Below are positions 14,205-16,060 of a DNA stretch of 16,060 nt, one piece after another (within the stretch, counting starts at the first letter, position 1; the number at the start of each line of letters is the position of its first letter). The DNA is taken from contig JBJEPR010000127.1 in the NCBI GenBank assembly GCA_051881335.1, positions 1 through 16,060 on the forward strand, in the 5' to 3' direction. The stretch comes from Fimenecus sp051881335 (lineage in GTDB: Bacteria > Bacillota > Clostridia > Oscillospirales > Acutalibacteraceae). Below the pieces are notes generated by a model. The model was given only the letters and a program-made list of their open reading frames with translations. It was not told the origin of the DNA and searched no databases. Both the position numbers and the translations under genes were made by a program.

Positions 14205-16060
14205 GTGAAACGTAAAAACAAAATCGGAAAACACACGATGCTTCTGATGCTCGCGGACTGTGTCATTGCCACCTGCATTTATTTCCTTATGGTCTTTTTC
14301 CATTGGAATTTTTATATGGATATGCAGTTAGCCGTTCGCCTTTGCTTGCGCATTCCGTTTATCATTCTGTTTTATGTCGGCTTCAACATTGTTTTCAAAG
14401 TGTATCAAACCATGTGGAAATATGCCGGGCTGTATGATGTTCTGCGATTCGGTTTATCTACGCTATTTGCCACCGCGGGAGTTTGGGGCTGCGACTATAT
14501 CGGGATGAAAATCTGTCAGCATTTGATTGCTTCGGGCAAAGATATTCCGCTGTATTTTAATGTGCTTCCGCTTGCGGTTTATTTAGATTCGTTCCTGCTG
14601 ATTACCGTCCTGTGTCTGTTACTTCGTATCTTTTACCGTTCGGCGCGGTTGTTAATCAAAGAAGGACGGCGCCACAACGGCATTCCGGAGGGGAGCGGCG
14701 TTGTACCGAAACGGATTTTGGTAGTCGGTGCCGGCAATATCGGCAACGCGCTGATTACGGAATTGCAGCTGACGGATTACCGTCTCGGCGTTCCGATAGC
14801 CATTTTAGACGATGATTCGCGTAAAATCGGTATGTCGATTTCCGGTACGCCGGTGGTCGGCACTTGTGACCAAGCGGCGGAAGCGGTCAAAAAATATGAA
14901 ATTGATGTGATTTACTTCTGTATCACTGAAATTGACGAAACCCGCAAACGCGAATTGCTGGAAAAGCTTGTGGATACGGGCTGCACCGTAAAAATGGCAA
15001 CCGAACACAATGAATTTACCGGTGACCGCAAATCCACCTTAAAGGCGGCGCGGCAGGTGGATATTTTGGATTTGCTTTCCCGCCCTCCGGTGGAGTTAAA
15101 TCCCGATATTTGCAAATATGTCACCGACGAAGTGGTATTGGTCACGGGCGGCGGCGGTTCTATCGGTTCGGAGCTGTGCCGGCAGATTGCCAAATACGCG
15201 CCCGCCAAAATCGTGATTTTCGATATTTATGAAAACAACGCGTATGCGCTGAAAAATGCGTTAGACCGCAAATATTTCGGCACACCGCAAATTGAAATTC
15301 GCATCGGCTCCGTACGGGAAAAAGCACGGCTTCTGGAAGTGTTTGAAGAATTTCACCCAACCAGTGTTTTCCACGCCGCGGCACATAAGCATGTGCCTTT
15401 GATGGAGGACAGCCCCTACGAAGCCATCAAGAACAACATTCTCGGTACATACAACACCGCCGAGGTTTCCAATGCCTTCGGCGTACACAATTTCGTACTG
15501 CTTTCCACCGACAAGGCCGTCAACCCCACCAATGTTATGGGTGCGTCCAAGCGGTGCTGTGAACTGGTAGTACAGCATTTTGCCAAAATTTCGGAGCACA
15601 CAAAGTTCGCCGCAGTGCGTTTCGGCAATGTGTTAGGCTCCAACGGCAGTGTTATCCCGCTGTTTAAAGAACAGCTTGAAAACGGCGGGCCCTTAACGGT
15701 CACCCACCCCGATATTACCCGCTACTTTATGACCATTCCCGAGGCGGCGCAGTTGGTGGTGCAGGCGGGCGGTCTTGCCAAGGGCGGCGAGATTTTTGTG
15801 CTGGATATGGGCGAGCCCGTCAAAATCGTTACGCTTGCCGAAAAGCTCATCAAGCTTTCAGGCTATGAGCCGTATGTGGATATCGATATTCAATTTACGG
15901 GGCTTCGTCCCGGCGAAAAGCTGTTTGAAGAATTGATTTTGCCGTCGGAAAAAGAGGGTATGCATAAAACGCAGAACGACAAGATTTTTGTTGCGGCACC
16001 TTATAATTTTGACGACAATTTGCTGATGGAACACATCGAAAAAATCGACTCGATGCAGCC
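14205..16060 (+). CDS. Membrane-anchored UDP-sugar 4,6-dehydratase, PglF/WbpM/CapD type (partial, continues past right edge)
   Basis: The first 618 codons of a long polysaccharide-biosynthesis dehydratase. Four hydrophobic helices (about 11-32, 42-64, 78-98 and 117-144) anchor it in the membrane. A first Rossmann domain follows with VVGAGNIG (173-180), then the SDR-type catalytic domain with VTGGGGSIGSE (313-323). The active site carries STDKAVNPTNVMGASKR: Asp436, Met445 and Lys449, the Met replacing the usual SDR Tyr as in PglF/WbpM. These enzymes convert UDP-GlcNAc (or a similar NDP-sugar) to its 4-keto-6-deoxy form at the start of bacillosamine or QuiNAc/FucNAc pathways for glycans or capsule. 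Start choice: ATG 14199 directly abuts AGGGGG with no spacing, whereas GTG 14205 has it 6 nt upstream, so I prefer GTG. Its partner genes should lie beyond the right edge. Confidence 0.93.
   Translation, partial: MKRKNKIGKHTMLLMLADCVIATCIYFLMVFFHWNFYMDMQLAVRLCLRIPFIILFYVGFNIVFKVYQTMWKYAGLYDVLRFGLSTLFATAGVWGCDYIGMKICQHLIASGKDIPLYFNVLPLAVYLDSFLLITVLCLLLRIFYRSARLLIKEGRRHNGIPEGSGVVPKRILVVGAGNIGNALITELQLTDYRLGVPIAILDDDSRKIGMSISGTPVVGTCDQAAEAVKKYEIDVIYFCITEIDETRKRELLEKLVDTGCTVKMATEHNEFTGDRKSTLKAARQVDILDLLSRPPVELNPDICKYVTDEVVLVTGGGGSIGSELCRQIAKYAPAKIVIFDIYENNAYALKNALDRKYFGTPQIEIRIGSVREKARLLEVFEEFHPTSVFHAAAHKHVPLMEDSPYEAIKNNILGTYNTAEVSNAFGVHNFVLLSTDKAVNPTNVMGASKRCCELVVQHFAKISEHTKFAAVRFGNVLGSNGSVIPLFKEQLENGGPLTVTHPDITRYFMTIPEAAQLVVQAGGLAKGGEIFVLDMGEPVKIVTLAEKLIKLSGYEPYVDIDIQFTGLRPGEKLFEELILPSEKEGMHKTQNDKIFVAAPYNFDDNLLMEHIEKIDSMQ

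Noticed and set aside
14066..14278. Minus-strand 70-residue frame across the divergent gap
   Set aside because: It overlaps the start of the dehydratase and its promoter, lacks an RBS and shows no family resemblance.
1..16060. tRNA/rRNA genes, CRISPR arrays, insertion sequences, prophage or defence genes
   Set aside because: Looked for by eye and not seen. The window is almost fully covered by recognisable housekeeping genes, with no gene-free stretch above about 230 bases and no terminal repeats or transposase motifs.

Overview
The window looks like ordinary chromosomal DNA of a low-to-mid GC Firmicute, most likely a Clostridia/Oscillospirales-type gut anaerobe. Several clues agree. The strand-consistent block recJ-relA-dtd-MBL hydrolase-hemZ and the block spoVB-mazG-hup-rqcP are both typical Firmicute neighbourhoods. 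Shine-Dalgarno sites are strong (AGGAG/GGAGG), and sigma-A type promoters are recognisable. I see no phage, insertion sequence, CRISPR array, tRNA or rRNA.

Layout from left to right. Positions 1-1699 (minus): a class I/II PLP aminotransferase followed by rsmA, whose start overlaps the aminotransferase end and which runs off the left edge. Positions 1700-1823: a compact divergent promoter region with a perfect inverted repeat between the two -35 boxes. Positions 1824-2633 (plus): rlmA, a 23S rRNA guanine-N1 methyltransferase, ended by a strong hairpin terminator. Positions 2706-13978 (minus): one long, tightly packed gene run, in transcription order recJ, relA, dtd, an MBL-fold hydrolase, hemZ, a nucleoside kinase, spoVB, mazG, hup, rqcP and a small ribbon-helix-helix (RHH) protein. 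Most gaps in it are 3-37 nt. A recognisable promoter at the end of the kinase gene probably restarts transcription at spoVB, and a hairpin terminator separates hup from rqcP. Positions 13979-14204: a second divergent promoter region. Position 14205 to the right edge (plus): a membrane-anchored nucleotide-sugar 4,6-dehydratase (PglF/WbpM/CapD type), probably the first gene of a surface-polysaccharide locus.

Themes. Many genes serve the translation machinery and its surveillance: rsmA and rlmA modify rRNA, relA makes and breaks (p)ppGpp, dtd clears D-aminoacyl-tRNAs, and rqcP acts on stalled 60S-like (50S) complexes. recJ, hup and mazG serve DNA integrity and nucleotide-pool cleaning. spoVB and the dehydratase serve envelope or polysaccharide export and synthesis.

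No clearly new multi-gene system is visible. The points most worth a second look are: the hup terminator abutting the rqcP ribosome binding site; the orphan RHH protein where yabP/yabQ are usually found; the HemW-like cysteine motif of HemZ; the revised TTG start and private promoter of spoVB; two inverted repeats lying on -35 boxes; and the stand-alone kinase half of a normally larger clostridial nucleoside kinase.
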